A program made the position numbers and the translations under genes. Shown here piece after piece: positions 23,765 to 34,436 of a stretch of DNA of 64,000 nucleotides. This DNA is from Antilocapra americana (Eukaryota > Chordata > Mammalia > Artiodactyla > Antilocapridae): NCBI GenBank assembly GCA_007570785.1, contig ML661885.1, positions 35,654,086 through 35,718,085 of the forward strand. Reading direction: 5' to 3'. The notes under the pieces are model-generated. The model searched no databases. It saw only the letters and a list, made by a program, of their open reading frames with translations, and was not told where the DNA came from. Numbering within the stretch: position 1 is the first letter of the stretch; each line of letters opens with the position of its first letter.

Positions 23765-23970
23765 TGGAACAGAGGTTAACAAAATAGTGGGCAAATCTGA
23801 CCTGCCATCTGTGGACTTTTTTTTTTTTTTTATGACCAATGATCTAAAAATGCTTCAAATTTTTTTTCAACGGCTAAGGTTAAAAAAAAAAAAGGATATG
23901 CAACAGAGACTGTGTTGCCTGCAAACTCTGAAATATTTACTAATTGTTCACTTATAGACAAAGGGAAAGA
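23765..23970 (+). mobile_element. Old hAT-Charlie-type DNA transposon fragment
   Basis: The zone 'gcaacagagactgtgttgcctgcaaactctgaaatatttac' matches the same MER-type family as 1879-2047. Two homopolymer runs (T at 23818-23831, A at 23883-23893) interrupt it. Confidence 0.55.
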
Positions 23971-24031
23971 GAGAATATGGCAAATCTTGGGAAGATTTTT
24001 AAAGCTTTTACCTAGAAGTAAATATTTCATT

Positions 24032-24266
24032 GGATTCACAGGTGCCTCAGTGGTTAAAAAAAAAAAAAAAAATCTGCCTGCTAATGCAGGAGATTCAAGA
24101 GACTTGGGTTCCATAGCTGTGTTGGGAAGATCCCTTATGGTAGGTAATGTCAACCTACTTCAGTATTCTTGCTTGGAATATCCCATGGACAGAGGAGCCT
24201 GGCAGGCTATAACCCAAGGGATTGCAAAGAGTTGAACAAGAATGAGCACACACATACACACACACA
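24032..24266 (+). mobile_element. Bov-tA SINE with an A18 run in the tRNA-like head
   Basis: The head reads gtgcctcagtggtt and is then interrupted by 18 A residues (24056-24073) before atctgcctgctaatgcagg. The 3' end passes into a (CA)n tract. Confidence 0.9.
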
Positions 24267-24298
24267 AACGTTTCGTTGACTAAAGTAAGCCATGTGGA

Positions 24299-24475
24299 GA
24301 CTTTCCTGGTCTTCCAGGGGATGTATGTTCAACCCCTGGTGGGAAAACTAAGCTCCCACATGCAGCGAGGCAGCTAAGCCCATGTGCCACAACTATTGAG
24401 CCCGCCTGCTGGAACAAAGATCTGACAAAGCCAAATAAAGAAATATTAAAAATAAAATAAAAAATAAAGCAAGCC
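24299..24475 (+). mobile_element. CHR-type artiodactyl tRNA SINE
   Basis: It begins gactttcctggtcttccag, contains aactaagctcccacatgc and attgagcccgcctgctgg, and ends in an A-rich aataaaataaaaaataaag tail. Confidence 0.85.
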
Positions 24476-24734
24476 ATGTGCCCCAAACTGACATAAGAGG
24501 CTAAGAAAACATAATACTTTCCACGAAAGAATGAAATATTAGTAAATAAAATCACAGTCTATCTCATCATCCAATATATATTTATATTTCTTTATTTTGA
24601 CAGATTTCTTTAATCTCTAATCTTTTGAGGTTTGGTTGAGCTGTTGCGTAGGCCCCACAGAGTTTCCTTCAACTGTCTACAGTAATTTTTAAAAGTAATT
24701 CTAATAATGCTGACTGACATTTGCTGGGTGTGGT

Positions 24735-24845
24735 GTCTATCCTGTCTTTTAGATTGTGAGCCCCTCTTGGTAGGTCCAGCACTTAGTCCATTGCCTACTA
24801 TGTAATAGATTCTCAATACATGTTGATCAAGTGAGTAAATGATTA
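24735..24845 (+). mobile_element. L2 LINE 3' end
   Basis: The L2 tail order is visible: ttagattgtgagcccctctt, then gcctactatgtaatagattc and a decayed tgaatgaatga end. Confidence 0.6.
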
Positions 24846-25014
24846 TCATACTCACTGAACAGAGAAGATTGATATGAAGAACGTGACAGGGAGGACTGAC
24901 AGTGTTACGCTTTCCAAGATTTATTGGTAATACAGTTGCAGACTTCTGATTAAATGATAAATTAGGTGATGGACCACCGTATTATAGACTAAAATGGGGA
25001 GGGTGTTGTATTCA

Positions 25015-25490
25015 GTGGTTCAAAATAGATTTTGGAGTCTGGGAAACCTAGGTTTGAATCCTACTCTAGTCTATCATTTACCTGATCTGTGACAACAATA
25101 GCTAATGGCAACCCACTCCACTACTCTTGCATGGAAAATCCCATAGATGGAGCAGCCTGGCAGGCTGCATTTCATGCGGTCACAAAGAGGCAGACACAAC
25201 TGAACGACTTCACTATCACTTTCATTGTTTAGGATAAACCATCTTACTCAAACCATGAAGCAATCCCTTAAGATGGAGAAACTGAACCCACAAGAGAAAA
25301 ACAAACAAATTGTCCCAAATCCCACTGTGTCATCTCTCAGTTGGATTCCAGAGCTCAACCAAACTTGAGATAGGTCATTTAATCTTTTGAGAAGTCAGCC
25401 TACATCTTTATAAAATAAGGAAAATGAAATACCTACTCCTTATGGCCATGATGACTCAGTGAGAAAATGTGAACTGCTAACATTTATGAA
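25015..25490 (+). mobile_element. MIR-type SINE split by a Bov-A unit
   Basis: 25015-25100 carries the MIR 5' half (ttggagtctgggaaacctag). 25370-25490 carries a decayed MIR 3' half. A Bov-A unit sits at 25103-25226 between them. The second half is less certain. Confidence 0.5.
25103..25226 (+). mobile_element. Bov-A monomer
   Basis: A single Bov-A unit without tRNA head: atggcaacccactcc through cacaactgaacgacttcac. Confidence 0.85.
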
Positions 25491-25611
25491 AAGGTGAACA
25501 TTAGCTGTTCTGAAGGTAAGAGTAAGAGATTACCCTACTCTTGGCCTGTATTTAAGCTGTGTAATATAGCCTGGCTCCTCCAAGCTCCTTAGGATTCTCT
25601 AAGCTGCTTTT

Positions 25612-25833
25612 GGGCTTCCTTGGTGGCTCAGTGGTAAAGAACCCACCTGCAGATGTAGGAGATGCAGGTTTGATCCTTGGGTTGGGAAGATCCTCTGGAG
25701 AAGGAAATGACAACACATTCCAGTATTCTTGCCTGAATACTGTCCATGAAAATCCCACGGACAGAGAAGCCTGGCAGACTATAGTCCATGGGGTCACAAA
25801 AGAGTCAGACACGACTTAGCAAATAAAGAACAA
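25612..25833 (+). mobile_element. Bov-tA SINE
   Basis: Starts gggcttccttggtggctcag and ends cacgacttagcaaataaaga. A short insertion in the middle (gaatactgtccatgaaaatc) partly duplicates neighbouring text. Confidence 0.93.
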
Positions 25834-25921
25834 CACTGCTCTTAGTTGGAGCTTGGATGCTGCTCTCAACACCCTTTCCCACTGTCTAGATGGGAAATAG
25901 CCGTAGTCTATATAGCACCAT

Positions 25922-26042
25922 TGGAGAAGGAAATGGCAACCCACTCCAGTACCCTTGCCTATAAAATCCCATGGATGGAGGAGTCTGGTGGGCTACAGTC
26001 CACGGGATCACAAAGAGTCTGACATGACGGAGCAACTTCACT
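25922..26042 (+). mobile_element. Bov-A monomer with perfect 13-bp TSD
   Basis: The repeat tatatagcaccat at 25909-25921 and 26043-26055 defines a 121-bp insert starting tggagaaggaaatggcaacc. This shows that a lone Bov-A unit was mobilised. Confidence 0.93.
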
Positions 26043-26309
26043 TATATAGCACCATAGTTAATACGTTTATTTCAGTAGAGAACATTTCAGTGAAATGTTA
26101 AAGAACGCATGGAGAATTCCTGAATACTAAATATCTCTGACCACAGTGCCTAATTATAAATGTTCTAGGAGTCAAATCTAAAGCACTCTGCCTAAAGAGA
26201 GAACTAAGATCAAAAATATTTTTAGTCTATTCAATACATACCATAAGTTCTAGGCATATTGTGTATCAGCTTAATTGTAACGGAGATAGTTGCAGTCGCA
26301 GTAGTGTGT

Positions 26310-26522
26310 GCTTTGTGTGCATAGCCACTCAGTCGTGTCTGACTCTGTGAGACCCCATGGACTGCAGCCCCCCAGGCTCCTCGGTCCATGGGATTCCCCA
26401 GGCAAGAATACTGGAGTGGGGTGCCACGCCCTCCTCCAGGGGATCTTCCCAACCCAGGGATCAAACCCAGGTCTCCCACATTGTAGGCAGATTCTTTACC
26501 CTCTGAGCCATCAGGGAAGCCA
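26310..26522 (-). mobile_element. Bov-tA SINE
   Basis: Antisense from agccactcagtcgtgtctg to ctgagccatcagggaagcc. Low divergence. Confidence 0.95.
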
Positions 26523-26544
26523 TAGTAGTAATAGTTAAAATTTA

Positions 26545-26815
26545 ATGGGGGGAGGAGGTTGGGGAAGGAATGGAGAGGGAGGTTAGGGTTAGCAGATGTA
26601 CGTTTTTACATATAGAATGGGTAAACAACAAGGTCCTATTGTATAGTACAGAAAACTATATTCAATATTCTGTGACAAATCATAATAGAAAAGAATATTT
26701 TAAAAAGAATATATATGTGTATATATACGTATAACAGAATCACTTTGCTTTATAGCAATAATTAACATAACATTGTAAATCAACTATACTTCAATAAAAA
26801 AATTTTAAGATTAAT
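26545..26815 (+). mobile_element. L1 LINE 3' UTR fragment
   Basis: A G-rich lead-in, then aacaacaaggtcctattgta, gaatcactttgctttatagc and aatcaactatacttcaataa with an A tail. Confidence 0.85.
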
Positions 26816-27919
26816 GAATTTTTAATCATATACTTGACTTTATACAGAGTATAATACTCATTTACAAAGGTATCGCAAATGTCCTCAATATTACAAAATT
26901 ATAGATAAGTGGGGCATAGAGATGTGTGTCTGGAATTGAAACAGAGGAGAAGAAATTTTAGAGTTGAGAGTAGAAAATGTTAACAGGTTCAGAAACAATG
27001 TATGAAGATGGGGAATAAGTATTACTGACAACCTTACCAATATCTAGGAAAGAATCAAGACTTATACCAAAATCTAGAAAAGGTCTAAGTCCCATACATT
27101 TTATTACCAGAAAGAAATTTTCAAAGCCAAATTTTCCCTATCTTGTGAATAGGGAATCTTCATTTTGCTTGGTTTAGACCTGATGACTTACAATCTCACA
27201 AAGAATGGGGACTCGGAAGTTCTATTTCTCTACATTACTGCAACTCCCATCAAACATATTCAAGCCTTTTTCTACAGACCACCTGCCAGATCCAAAGCCT
27301 ACATCCACTTTGATTCCCTGGGCTACAGAAGTTATTATTGTTAATCCTCTTAATGAGTGTATAGAAAATCTTTTAAGATGAATTTTTACTCAGCAAGATA
27401 TAACTTGATCCTTTTCCTATGTTTTACTCATCAGAGCTATATGTCTTATATAGGAACAAATCATTTATTATATATCTATCGAAAAGTCTTGGTTTTTATG
27501 TTCCTCTCCAAAAGAAGAGTGCCATGGAATGCCATAAAATGTAGCTTTTGTTTTACTGAAGCTTTTATTATTAGCGTTGATTTGCAACAATCAAATAGCT
27601 TTGAACAGAATTTTAGAATGGGGTAAGATATTCACCTATTGCTAGATGCCCTTATTTTGAACAAAAGTCACCAAGAATATGTAATTATCTAAGATATACT
27701 TAATAAATAGGTGAATCAACCCTGTGTAAACAGAATATTGGAGTCCTCACTCTACATGTACTTATATTCACATTTATACCCTTGATCATAAATAAATTTA
27801 CATTCAAACAACTATAAAATAAACACAATACTTAGAAACAAAAATATGGGATGTGATATTAAAATAAAAATATTTTTAAAGGCTACAAGCTGATTTGCTA
27901 CAACATTTCTAAAGACAGC
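26816..27919. other. AT-rich unique DNA, no gene
   Basis: The frame 27357-27626 (89 codons) is AT-driven with no domain. No repeat was recognised. Confidence 0.45.
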
Positions 27920-28851
27920 TATGCCCAAAGGAAACCATAAATAAAACAAAAAGACAGCCTAAGGAAAGGGATAAAATATTTGGAAATGATACAACTGACA
28001 AGAACTTAATTTCCAAAATATACAAACAACTTATACAACTCAAAATGAAAGAAACAAACAAACCAATCGAAACACAGGTGGAAGACCTAAGTAGATAGAT
28101 CTTCAAAGAAGACATACAGATGGACAATAGGCTGGACACCTTTTCATGTGGCCATCTCTTAATCTTCCAAGGCAAAGGATGGACAACTTTTCATGTGAAA
28201 AGATGCTCAACATCACTAATTATTAGAGAAATGCAAATCAAAACTATAAGGTATCATCTCATGCTGGTTAAAATGGGCATCATCAAAGAGTCTTCAAATA
28301 AATACTGGAGAGGATGTGGGGGAAAAGGAACTCTCTTACAGTGTTGGTGGGAATGTAAATTGGTGCAGTCACTACAGAGAACAGTATGGAGGTTCCTTAA
28401 AAAAAGCAAACATGAATTTACCATATGACCCAGAAATCCCACTTGATATATATCCAGAGAAAACTATAATTTGACAATACACATGCACTCTAATGTTCAC
28501 AGAAGTGCTATTTACAAAGACAAGACATGAAAGTAACCTAAATGTCCAGCCGCAGATTGATGGGTAAAGAAGATGCAGTACAAATGTACAATGGAATACT
28601 ACTCTGTCATAAAAATACTGAAGTAATGCCATTTGCAGCAACATGGATGGACCTAGAGATTATCATACACAAGTGCAGTAAGTCAGAGAGAGAAAGACAA
28701 ATATTATATGATATCACATATATATGGAATTAAATAAATGGTACAAATGAACTTATTTACAAAACAGAGGTAGACATAGAAAACAAATTTATGGTTACCA
28801 AAGGGAGGTGGGGGGGATGAACTAGGAGTTTGGAATTAGCAGATACAAACT
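27920..28851 (+). mobile_element. L1 LINE ORF2 end and 3' UTR, first segment
   Basis: Word order is that of L1: accataaataaaacaaaaag, gagaaatgcaaatcaaaac, tgttggtgggaatgtaaatt, aacatggatggacctagag. The text around 28140-28200 contains a partial local duplication (ttttcatgtg twice). The copy continues after a SINE at 29074. Confidence 0.88.
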
Positions 28852-29073
28852 GTGCACATGTGGTAAGTCGTTTCAGTCATGTTTGATTCTTTGCAACCCT
28901 ATGGACTGTAGCCCACCAGGCTCCTCTGTTCATGGAAATTCTCCAAGCAAGAATATTGATCTGGGTTGCCATGGCCTCCTCCAGAGTATCTTCCTGACCC
29001 AGTGATTGAACTCAGGTCTCTGATGTCTCCTGCACTGGCAGGCAGGTTCTTCACTAGCACCACCTGGGAAGCT
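28852..29073 (-). mobile_element. Bov-tA SINE nested in L1
   Basis: The antisense SINE interrupts the L1 3' UTR. The 6-bp word caaact at 28846-28851 and 29074-29079 is the minimum TSD. Confidence 0.92.
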
Positions 29074-29255
29074 CAAACTACTACATATAAAACAGACAAA
29101 CAACAAGGTCCTACTGTATAGCACAGGGAACTATATTCAGCATTTTGTAACAAACTATAATGGAAAAGAATATGAGAAAGAAGGTGTATATATTGTACAC
29201 CAGAAACATAACATTGTAAACCAACCACACTTCAATTTGAAAAATGCTTTAATAT
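29074..29255 (+). mobile_element. L1 LINE 3' UTR, second segment
   Basis: Continues the L1 broken at 28851: caacaaggtcctactgtata, then gtaaaccaaccacacttc at the end. Confidence 0.85.
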
Positions 29256-29778
29256 AGAAAAAAGGTGTTTGTTGATATCAGTTGCATCTCTTAGAAGCCT
29301 GACATGAGTTTTTACAATTAATTTTAAAATTAGGTAATCCTGTAGAAGAAGCCTTTGGCATTAGATTGTTTCTTAGTACCTGTGTATACTAAGTATTAGC
29401 CTCATCAATGCCTCAACTCTTGCCATTTTGAAAGAAGCTGAAATTTCTCTGTTGCTTTGAGGATAGTCCATCTCACAACAGATATTTTCAGCCAGTAATA
29501 AGGCAAATCAGTTATTCTTATTAAAGGCTATATTGCATCCCTCCTGAGGCTGACAACTGGGAGCATCTTCAAAATGGGCTTCAATCCTTTGTTGCCCAAT
29601 CACCTCCAAGCTGAGCATTTTGTCTTCTCAAGGAGACTAAACTGTGCCTAAAGAGGTAACTCTGACAATATTTTTGTTTTCCTACCTTCTTAAAGTGATG
29701 AAAAGAAGAAAACATTTTTGTGTCTTTTTGCCAGGTTAAAAAACGCTGAGATGTTTGCTTTCCCTCATTTAAACTTGG
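29256..29778. other. Unique DNA, no feature seen
   Basis: No gene or repeat recognised. Confidence 0.45.
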
Positions 29779-29999
29779 GCTTCCCTGTTCCCTGTTCCCT
29801 GGTGGCTCAGGTTAAAGTGTCTGCCTCCAATGTGGGAGACTCGGGTGCGACACCTCGGTCGGGAAGATCCCCTGGAGAAGGAACTGGCAACCCACTCCAG
29901 TATTCTTGTCTGGGAAATAGAGGAGCCTGGTAGGCTACAGCCCGCAGGGTCTCAAAGAGTCAGACACGACTGAGTGACTTCACTTCACACTTCACTTCA
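29779..29999 (+). mobile_element. Bov-tA SINE with triplicated 7-mer head
   Basis: The head carries three copies of ttccctg (about 29783-29803), where one is usual. The word aaacttg near both ends is a possible TSD. Confidence 0.92.
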
Positions 30000-30017
30000 T
30001 CCAAACTTGAGTCAGTG

Positions 30018-30231
30018 TAACGAGTGAATCAAGTCGCTCAGTTGTGTCCGACTCTTTGTAACCCCATGGACTATAGCCTACCACGCTCCTCTCCATGGAA
30101 TTCTCCAGGTAAGAGTACTGGAACAGGTTGCCGTTTCCTTCTCCAGAGGATCTTCCCGACCCAGGGATTGAACCTGGGTCCTCCTGCATTGTAGGCAGAT
30201 GCTTTACCGTCTGAGCCACCAGAGAAGCCCT
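30018..30231 (-). mobile_element. Bov-tA SINE, inverted partner of 29779-29999
   Basis: Antisense from gtcgctcagttgtgtccgac to ctgagccaccagagaagccc. It lies tail to tail with the preceding copy, about 20 bp away. Confidence 0.94.
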
Positions 30232-30599
30232 AATGAGTGTGCTTCTAGCTCAGTGCTGTGTCTCACTTTGAGAAGAAGAACCGAGTTTTACTGTCGCAAG
30301 GCATGTTTGTTTCATGATATTGACTTGTGTGTCAGCAGAAACAGTCAAAATAGAATAATTAGTAGTTATTTATGAAGTTACTTGTCTCTCACTCTTCCTC
30401 TGAAGTCACTTTCAATTGTAGGGGACAGTAAAAAACATTTTATCCTTTCTCAATTTCTAGTGTGATAGATATAACACACTTTCTAAAGGTCAAATATTTA
30501 TACAACGTAAATGAGTTTGGGGGGTGGTCAGCCTCTCCAGATGTTATACGGTGTGTACTGTGAAAATGATAACAAGTTATTTAACATTTATAATTATAT
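30232..30599. other. Unique DNA, no feature seen
   Basis: No gene or repeat recognised. Confidence 0.45.
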
Positions 30600-30929
30600 A
30601 TGCTGTGCTTAGTTGCTCAGTCATGTCTGACTTTGCAACCGCATGGACTGTAGCTTGCCAGGCTCCTCTGTCCATGGGGATTCTCTAAGCAAGAATATTG
30701 GAGTAGGTTGCCATGCCCTCCTCCAGGAGATCTTCCCAACCCAGGGATCACACCCAGGTCTCCCATATTGCAGGTAGATTCTTTACCATCTGAGCTACCA
30801 GGGAAGCTCAAGAATACTGGAGTGGGTAGCCTATCCCTTCTCCAGGGTGTCTACCCAACCCAGGAATTGAATTGGGGTCCCCTGTGTTGCTGGGAGATTC
30901 TTTACCAGTTGAGCTAGCAGGGAGGCCCT
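30600..30929 (-). mobile_element. Composite Bov-tA SINE with a second head unit
   Basis: A normal antisense Bov-tA ends at about 30808 (ctaccagggaagctc). A second partial unit follows at once, from caagaatactggagtgggta to agctagcagggaggccc. The same composite occurs at 43054-43366, so it is a propagated form. Confidence 0.88.
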
Positions 30930-30959
30930 AAAATTAAGTACACACATATTATAAAGACA

Positions 30960-31427
30960 CACGTTGCAAGAGAATTCCAGAAAAATGCCTACTCCTGCTT
31001 CATTGACTATGCTAAAGCCTTTGACTGTGTGGATCACAACAAACTGTGGAAAATTCTTAAGAGAGATGGGAATACCAGACTATCTTACCTGCCTCCTGAG
31101 AAATCTGTATGCAGGTCAAGAAGCAACAGTGAGAACTGGACATAGGACAATGGACTGGCTCAAAACTGGGAAGGGAGTACATCAGGGCTGTATATGTCAC
31201 CCTTTTATTTAACTTATATGCAGAGTACATCATGCAAAATACTGGGCTGGATGAAACACAAGCTGGAATCAAGATTGCTGGGAGAAATATCAATAACCTC
31301 AGATATGCAGATGACACCACCCTTATGGCAGAAAGTGAAGAGGAACTAAAGAAAGAGCCTCTTAATGTAAGTGAAGGAGGAGAGTGAAAAAGCTGGCTTA
31401 AATCCCAACATTCAAGAAACAAAAATC
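30960..31427 (+). mobile_element. BovB LINE reverse transcriptase region, first segment
   Basis: The sense strand encodes BovB reverse transcriptase remnants. The catalytic YADD box survives at about 31304-31315, but frameshifts break the ORF. The copy stops at aagaaacaaaaatc, where a later insertion begins, and resumes beyond 32640. Confidence 0.9.
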
Positions 31428-31915
31428 TGACACTAGAATCCATGCTCTTAACCAGCACACAATTATGCCTTTTTTTCCCTCCTTTTATTGTTTTTGCCAT
31501 AGAATGCCATGATAGCACCATGGGTTTACATATGCTCCCCCTCCAGGACCCCCCTCCCTCCTCCCTCCCCCCTGGAAAATCTCGATGCACCAGCCCCAAG
31601 AATCAATCCTGGGCTGGCGATTGATTAGACATATGATAATTAACATGTTTCAATGCCATTCTCCCATATCATCCCACCCTTGCCCTCATCCACAGAGTCC
31701 ACGAGTCTATTCTATACATCTGCGTTTGAGTTCAAATCCTGGCTCTTCTACTTATTGGCAGTGTCTCCTAATTTCCCTGTATGTAAAATGGGAATAATAA
31801 TAGAACTTAAATTCACTGGATTATTGGAGGATTAAGTAAGCTTATGTAATATGTATAGGATGGTGCCTGTAACTGTTATATACTATATAAATATTGACAA
31901 TCATTAAAAAAAAAA
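31428..31915 (+). mobile_element. Polyadenylated composite retrocopy with 14-bp TSD
   Basis: The 14-bp word aagaaacaaaaatc at 31414-31427 and 31916-31929 flanks this 488-bp insert, which ends in an A tail (31906-31917). Inside are a reversed MIR scrap (atgctcttaaccagcacac), an antisense L1 3' UTR (about 31455-31722) and a plus-strand MIR (about 31718-31905). Because the A tail is not that of the L1, the unit looks like a retrotransposed RNA from a locus that already held these repeats. Confidence 0.7.
31455..31722 (-). mobile_element. L1 LINE 3' UTR, antisense
   Basis: Reverse complement of the ruminant L1 3' UTR: ttttattgtttttgccatag, caccatgggtttacatatgc, aacatgtttcaatgccattc. It pairs closely with the plus-strand L1 end at about 32385-32640. 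Confidence 0.88.
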
Positions 31916-31939
31916 AAGAAACAAAAATCATGTCATCCA

Positions 31940-32635
31940 CTTACACTGTTGGTGGGAATACAAACTAGTACAGCCACTATGGAAAACAGTGTGGAGGTTC
32001 CTTAAAAAGCTGCAAATAGTCCTGCCATATGACCCAGCCATCCCACTGCTGGGCATATACACCGAGGAAACCAGAATTGAAAGAGCCACGTGTACCCCAA
32101 TGTTCATCGCTGCATTGTTTACAATAGCCAGGACATGGAAGCAACCTAGATGCCTATCAACTGACGAATGGATAAGAAAGCTGTGGTACATATACACAAT
32201 GGAATATTACTCAGCATTAAAAAAAAATTCATTTGAAGCAATTCAACTCAGATGGACGGAACTGGAGCCCATTATCCAGAGTGAAGTAAGCCAGAAGCAA
32301 AAACAACAATACAGTATATTAACACATATATATGGAATTTAGAAAGACGGTAACGAGAACCCAACATGTGAGACAGCAAAAGGAACGCAGATGGTATAGA
32401 ATAGACTCGTGGACTTTGTGGATGAGGGTAAGGGTGGGATGATATGGGAGAAGGGCATTGAAACAAGTTAATTATCATATGTCTAATCAATCACCAGCCC
32501 AGGATTGATGCTCGGGGCTGGTGCATTGAGATTTCCCGGGGTGGGGGGGAGGGAGGAGGGAGGGGGGTTCTGGAGGGGAAGCATATGTAAACCCATGGTG
32601 ATATCATGACATTGTATGGCAAAAACAATAAAAAA
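31940..32635 (+). mobile_element. 5'-truncated L1 LINE with 17-bp TSD
   Basis: The word aaaaatcatgtcatcca at 31923-31939 and 32636-32652 flanks the insert (some leading A residues may belong to the tail). The insert holds the end of ORF2, the 3' UTR with a G-rich tract (about 32537-32570) and a caataaa signal before the A tail. It is comparatively little diverged. Confidence 0.92.
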
Positions 32636-32652
32636 AAAAATCATGTCATCCA

Positions 32653-33268
32653 GTCCCATCACTTCATGGCAAATAGATTGGAAAACAGTGAGAGACTTTA
32701 TTTTTTTTTTTGGGCTCCAAAATCACTGAAGATGCTGACTGCAGGCATGAAATTAAAAGACATGTCCTCCTGGGAAGAAAGCCTATGACGAACCTAGACA
32801 GCATATTAAAAAGCAGAGACATTACTTTGCTAACAAAAGTCCATATGATCAAAGCTATGGTTTTTCCAGTAGTCATGTGTGGATGTCAGAGTTGGTCCAT
32901 AAAGAAAGCTAAGCATCAAAGAATTGATGCTTTTTAACTCTTGGACTGCAAAGAGATCAAACCAGTCAATCTCACAGGAAATCAATCCTGAATATTCATT
33001 GGAAGGACTGATGATGATGCTGAAGTTCCAGTACTTTGCCCACCTGATGCAAAGAGCTGACTCATTAGAGAAGATCCTGATGCTGGGAAATATTGAAGGT
33101 GGGAGGAGAAGGGGATGACAGAGGATGAGATGGTTGGATGGCCTCACCAACTCAATGGACATGAGTTTGAGCAAGCTCTGGGAGTTGGTGGTGGACAGGG
33201 AAGCCTGGCATGCTGCAGTCCATGGGGTTTCAAAGAGTCAGACACGACTGATCAACTGAACCAAACTG
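32653..33268 (+). mobile_element. BovB LINE 3' part, second segment
   Basis: Resumes the BovB cut at 31427: agtcccatcacttcatggca, then the C-terminal ORF remnant and the end cacgactgatcaactgaacc. A small deletion lies near 32935. Confidence 0.9.
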
Positions 33269-34193
33269 ATATTGTAAGTATGCATGCCTTCATATGTTGA
33301 GATGTATACTAGATAGATATACATATGAGGATCTCATTCTTCCTTAATGTTAACAGGTCCAGCCAGTGAACAAGGGAATTATCACACTTGTTTCTCTCTT
33401 CTACTGCTTCTCTGTAGAAGGAGTAACTGCAAAGCTGTATCCAAAAGCTTAAATGAAGTTTTAGTATTTATCGGGTCTAACTGAATCTGCTAATTTAGCT
33501 TCTAAGATCCATGCACAGTTTGGATTGTGGATATTTGTAATGGAGTAATGGGTATCTCACTTCATAATGCTATTGTATATCCGCAGATCAGAACTATTCC
33601 AGTGCTGGGGTGGGGAAGAAAATTCAGTGACCCTGGCTTTGAAGATAAATAGAACTGTCACCTTTTATCTTATATTAGTCAAACCAAACACCTCCTTTAT
33701 AATATGGGATCTGCTGATGGAACTGAATGGGTTTTCTGCTCTTGTTAGAAGTTTAAAAAGGAGTGTAGTTATGTGTGTTCATAGGTGATGACTATTTTTT
33801 ACTTGGAAACACCAAGTCTAAAGTTTCCTAGGTAGTTTGAATGTCTTCTGCTTCCTGTAGAGCAAAATGATTTGGAAACATCAACCAAACCTAATGGGGT
33901 TTTTCTGGGGAATGATTCACTAGATAATTAAGTCATTTCATTTACCTTTCATTACAGAGACCTCTAAATCATTTATTAGCCTATCCATTAATTCTCCTAC
34001 AAAATATTACTTTGGAATGAACAAAAGATTTGTGTTACTTAAACATTTTCTGTTGTAAACAAATTAACCTGGACCTGTAAGAAAACCCAGTTATTTACAT
34101 AGAAGGGTTTTTTGTACTTTTAGAAGTTAGACTAAATCTGAAAAGTATGGTTTTAACTGTGTAAGGTAAAGGATATGGGCCATGGGGATGTAA
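33269..34193. other. Unique DNA, no feature seen
   Basis: No gene or repeat recognised. The frame 33567-33788 is short and lacks a domain. Confidence 0.45.
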
Positions 34194-34202
34194 TGACAAC
34201 TA

Positions 34203-34427
34203 TTTGTGTGCATGCTAAGTTGTTTTAGTTGTGTCTGACTCTTTGTGACCCTATGGACTGTAACCTGCCAGGTTCCTCTGTCCATGGGGATTCTCCAGGC
34301 AAGAATACTGGAGTGGGTTGCCGTTTCCTCCTCCAGGCGATCTTCCCAGGGATCAAACCCACATCTCTTATGTCTCCTGCATTGGTGGGTAGGTTATTTA
34401 TCACTAGCGCTGCCTGGGAAGCCCCTG
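34203..34427 (-). mobile_element. Bov-tA SINE with 9-bp TSD
   Basis: The word tgacaacta at 34194-34202 and 34428-34436 bounds an antisense SINE ending ctgcctgggaagcccc. Confidence 0.93.
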
Positions 34428-34436
34428 TGACAACTA

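Noticed and set aside
31057..31599. Minus-strand 180-codon open frame
   Set aside because: It runs antisense across a BovB fragment and an L1 3' UTR, crossing an insertion boundary, so it is not a gene.
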